Part shown: positions 61,804-64,000 of the stretch, in pieces
Layout: each line of letters opens with the position of its first letter
Numbering within the stretch: position 1 is the stretch's first letter
Notes under the pieces: generated by a model
The model's input: only the letters and a program-made list of their open reading frames with translations
What the model was told of the DNA's origin: nothing
Database searches by the model: none
From: Desulfomonile tiedjei DSM 6799
Lineage (GTDB): Bacteria > Desulfobacterota > Desulfomonilia > Desulfomonilales > Desulfomonilaceae
DNA length: 64,000 nt
Assembly (NCBI RefSeq): GCF_000266945.1
Contig: NC_018025.1
Span: 3,162,001 to 3,226,000, forward strand
Direction: 5' to 3'
Made by a program: the position numbers and the translations under genes

Positions 61804-62694
61804 TTAAATGTCGGGATCTTTGCTGTGATCCCGTTTCACAAAATCATCCAACCGGATGATCTTCTCATTGCCTTTTACATGGTTGCGAGGGTTCTTCGGC
61901 CCGCCGATGGACTCTACGAATTGTTTAAGATTCGGATCCTTTGCGAGCGCCTCGTTTATTTTTCGGTCCAGTTCCTGCGATTTCTGATCGAGGACTTCAG
62001 TTGAGCACCTCAGACCGACGAGCCTGTTCAGTATTCCGATGATTCGGGCAACGACACGAGGGCTTTTCTCCAGATAAGCGGGAACATGCCCCCAGAGACT
62101 TGTGGCATCTATCCCTACCTCCGAAAAAGTCTTGACCAGGTGAGAATGAATACTTACCGGCCCATAATACTCTGATGGACGCACCCCGTACCCGAGTTGC
62201 GTCATCTCGTCCAAGACCGAGTTGCTCGACCCCACTACCGTGATGAGGGCTGACGATGTATGGGACACCGTGTCCTGGACTCCACCTATAGTAAAAACTT
62301 TCCTTACACGGAGCCGGTGTATCACGTCAACAAAAATGGTTGCGTATACATTCCATCTGAAGCTCGGTTCCTTGCCGAGAAAGAGTAATAGGTCGTGTTC
62401 TCCACCGGAATTTTCCCAATAGGTCAGTTCTGATACGCTTGCATCCAGTTCATGGATGATCCCGTCCTCAATTTGAGCGATAGGCCTATCTGATGTGTAA
62501 TTTGTAAAGGTTTCTTCGTCCAGCCGAGCCGCCAGTCTAGGTCTCAATGCCTGAGTCAAATAATAAAGCGTATCGGACGAGACACTCCCTGCGTTCGGCC
62601 ACCCGTGAAATCCCATCACCAGAATGGGGGCACGGAGTTGTTCCGGTATTTGCATCCAGCTAAGATAAGGAGAAGAATGAACTGAATCGGCCAT
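61804..62694 (-). CDS. PAC2-family protein
   Basis: A 296-residue protein resembling the PAC2 family (related to archaeal and actinobacterial proteasome-assembly chaperones), also found in bacteria without a proteasome. Key segments are 'ILVMGFHGWPNAGSVSSDTLYYL', 'DRPIAQIEDG', 'LLLFLGKEPSFRW' and 'VFTIGGVQDTVSHTS'. The C-terminal 60 residues are helical and charged. It starts at the ATG at 62694; a second ATG at residue 14 is possible. The role in this organism is unknown; the downstream unknown protein may be its partner. Confidence 0.8.
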   Translation of the reverse strand: MADSVHSSPYLSWMQIPEQLRAPILVMGFHGWPNAGSVSSDTLYYLTQALRPRLAARLDEETFTNYTSDRPIAQIEDGIIHELDASVSELTYWENSGGEHDLLLFLGKEPSFRWNVYATIFVDVIHRLRVRKVFTIGGVQDTVSHTSSALITVVGSSNSVLDEMTQLGYGVRPSEYYGPVSIHSHLVKTFSEVGIDATSLWGHVPAYLEKSPRVVARIIGILNRLVGLRCSTEVLDQKSQELDRKINEALAKDPNLKQFVESIGGPKNPRNHVKGNEKIIRLDDFVKRDHSKDPDI

Positions 62695-62814
62695 ATGTGC
62701 TGCTCTTTTCCGGCAGGATCATTTTACCCCGAATGGAGCCCCGAGATCAACCGCAAGATCTCTCGCTATTCCATATTATAAGCCTTCAGGCGTGAAGAAA
62801 GTATGCAAGAGGAT

Positions 62815-63849
62815 TCAGTCCTCCGGAGACCCGGTTCCCTGAATCCAGCCCCCCCCGACTACCTCGTCCTCCAAATAGAGCACCGCAGCCTGTCCGGGAG
62901 CAATTCCAGATTGCGGGCAATCAAGCGTCAGCTCAATCCTATCCTGACGAATATCCGAAACAGAGCACCAGGCAGCTCTGGAAGTCGAACGCACTTTTAC
63001 CTGGAATCTGTCACCGCGGGAAACGCTGTGCAGAGGAAATACATTCAAATTCCGTATCCATAGCTTCTGCTGGAGTGTTTCTTCCTTGAATCCGACGATC
63101 ACGGAATTCGCTGCCGGATCGATTCGCACGACATACAAAGGCCTTGGCGCACAAATGCCTAATCCTCTGCGCTGGCCTACCGTAAAGTGCGCAATCCCGG
63201 AGTGTCGGCCCAAATATTCCCCTCTGATATTCAATATGCTGCCCGGTTTTTCAGGGATTCCCTTTTCCCGAAGAAAGAGCCGATAATCTCCTCCCGGGAT
63301 GAAACACAGTTCCTGCGATTCTTCCGAATGAGCTGCAGCTATTCCTTCTCTGCGAAGCATGTCGCGGATATCTGCTTTCGCATAGTCTCCGAGAGGAAAG
63401 AGAACACTGCCGAGCGCCGTTGCAGGGAGGTTGAACAGAAAGTACGACTGATCTTTGGAAGTGTCGATTCCCTTTAATAATCTGCCCGAGAGGGCGATTC
63501 GCGCGTAGTGACCGGTTGCCAACACGTCGCAACCCAAAGATCGAGCGCGTTCGCGAAGAAGCCCGAACTTGATTCGTCTGTTGCACTGGGGACAGGGCGA
63601 AGGGGTCAGTCCCCTTAAATACTGATCGAGAAAAGGCTCGACTACGTACTTGCAGAATTCCAGGGATAAATCAACGGCACGAATGGTGATTCCGAGCTGC
63701 TCCGCGGCGTGCCTGGCCTGCAGCCAGGAAGAGTCCGAAGCCGAATGCAGTCGCATATGCAATCCTAGAAGCTCGTGGCCCTCATTCTTCAGTAAGAAAG
63801 CCGCGGCGGTACTGTCCATTCCGCCACTCATTGCGACTGCGATGCGCAT
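62815..63849 (-). CDS. mnmA: tRNA-specific 2-thiouridylase MnmA
   Basis: Enzyme that thiolates the wobble uridine (U34) of tRNA-Lys, -Glu and -Gln. The 344-residue protein has the PP-loop ATP motif SGGMDS at 8-13, the catalytic Cys89 in 'CPQCNRRIKFG', 'ATGHYARI' and 'DQSYFLFNL'. The second catalytic Cys182 lies in 'QELCFIPGGDY'. All key residues are present and the length is normal. Start at the ATG at 63849. It seems to be a single-gene unit, 120 bp upstream of the PAC2-family gene. Confidence 0.95.
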   Translation of the reverse strand: MRIAVAMSGGMDSTAAAFLLKNEGHELLGLHMRLHSASDSSWLQARHAAEQLGITIRAVDLSLEFCKYVVEPFLDQYLRGLTPSPCPQCNRRIKFGLLRERARSLGCDVLATGHYARIALSGRLLKGIDTSKDQSYFLFNLPATALGSVLFPLGDYAKADIRDMLRREGIAAAHSEESQELCFIPGGDYRLFLREKGIPEKPGSILNIRGEYLGRHSGIAHFTVGQRRGLGICAPRPLYVVRIDPAANSVIVGFKEETLQQKLWIRNLNVFPLHSVSRGDRFQVKVRSTSRAAWCSVSDIRQDRIELTLDCPQSGIAPGQAAVLYLEDEVVGGGWIQGTGSPED

Positions 63850-63964
63850 ATTATCCTTCTGATCGGGTAAGCTTTTGTAGACAAATTATAGCAGAATTTC
63901 CGGAAGTTTCGTTTTCATTGAGGATTGCTTACCGGAGACCTTGGTGCCGGAGTAAAAGGCTGAT

Positions 63965-64000
63965 ATGTCGGATACGAACGCGGTCCTGCACTGGTTCGAG
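63965..64000 (+). CDS. Possible start of a further gene, cut by the window edge
   Basis: An ATG at 63965 with AAGG about 6 bp upstream opens a frame that reads MSDTNAVLHWFE and is still open at the edge. It is too short to identify. It is divergent from mnmA, with a gap of about 115 bp. Confidence 0.4.
   Translation, partial: MSDTNAVLHWFE

Noticed and set aside
1-64000. CRISPR array
   Set aside because: No regularly spaced direct repeats and no cas genes were seen anywhere in the window.

Overview
The window looks like chromosomal DNA of a dissimilatory sulfate-reducing Desulfobacterota (deltaproteobacterium), possibly Desulfomonile-like. The strongest evidence is a complete dsrMKJOP operon (1288-6283, minus strand), which codes for the membrane redox complex of sulfate reducers. 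Supporting evidence is a pyrophosphate-type phosphofructokinase, a selenocysteine tRNA, an archaeal-type glyceraldehyde-3-phosphate dehydrogenase, and many single-domain response regulators. The genus is an inference; no 16S rRNA gene is present.

Layout. 1-1287: HEAT-repeat protein, a hairpin-rich spacer and a bidirectional terminator. 1288-6853: RsbRD-like regulator followed by dsrM, K, J, O, P. 7336-15968: a tightly coupled plus-strand run of a VOC protein, an HD-like protein, an AddB-like nuclease, an AddA-like helicase-nuclease and a MalY/PatB aminotransferase. 16012-20017: TraB-family protein, two divergent paralogous acyltransferase-like proteins and a radical SAM/SPASM protein. 20024-25540: exported Gly-rich protein, a divergent spacer with a perfect 26-bp palindrome, a Tat-exported formamidase-like protein and a stand-alone molybdopterin oxidoreductase. 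25875-29358: accessory module of DNA methyltransferase, DUF262 protein and HEPN protein, next to tRNA-Ser. This is the best candidate for an undescribed defence system.

29739-45921 is mostly housekeeping: tadA, ilvD, a Nudix hydrolase, type II GAPDH, RNase G/E, engB, ridA, a YkgJ-like protein, selC (tRNA-Sec), a radical SAM protein, an O6-alkylguanine methyltransferase, a DUF6178 protein, PPi-PFK, a condensation-domain protein, a PAS protein and a small membrane protein. 46068-54173 holds a glycosyltransferase-cupin fusion and a dense phosphorelay cluster: three receiver-only response regulators and three histidine kinases. 54521-57855 carries an IS110-family transposase, a methyltransferase and a gene-poor stretch of about 1 kb. 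57856-64000 holds PlsC, a periplasmic adaptor and ABC ATPase lacking an adjacent permease, an unknown protein, a PAC2-family protein and mnmA; one further gene may run off the right edge.

How parts fit together. DsrMKJOP moves electrons between the quinone pool or periplasm and DsrC-trisulfide in the cytoplasm. The AddAB-like pair processes DNA ends. The kinase and receiver genes form a multi-component relay without a visible DNA-binding output. All functions are read from motifs and gene order; no database search was run.
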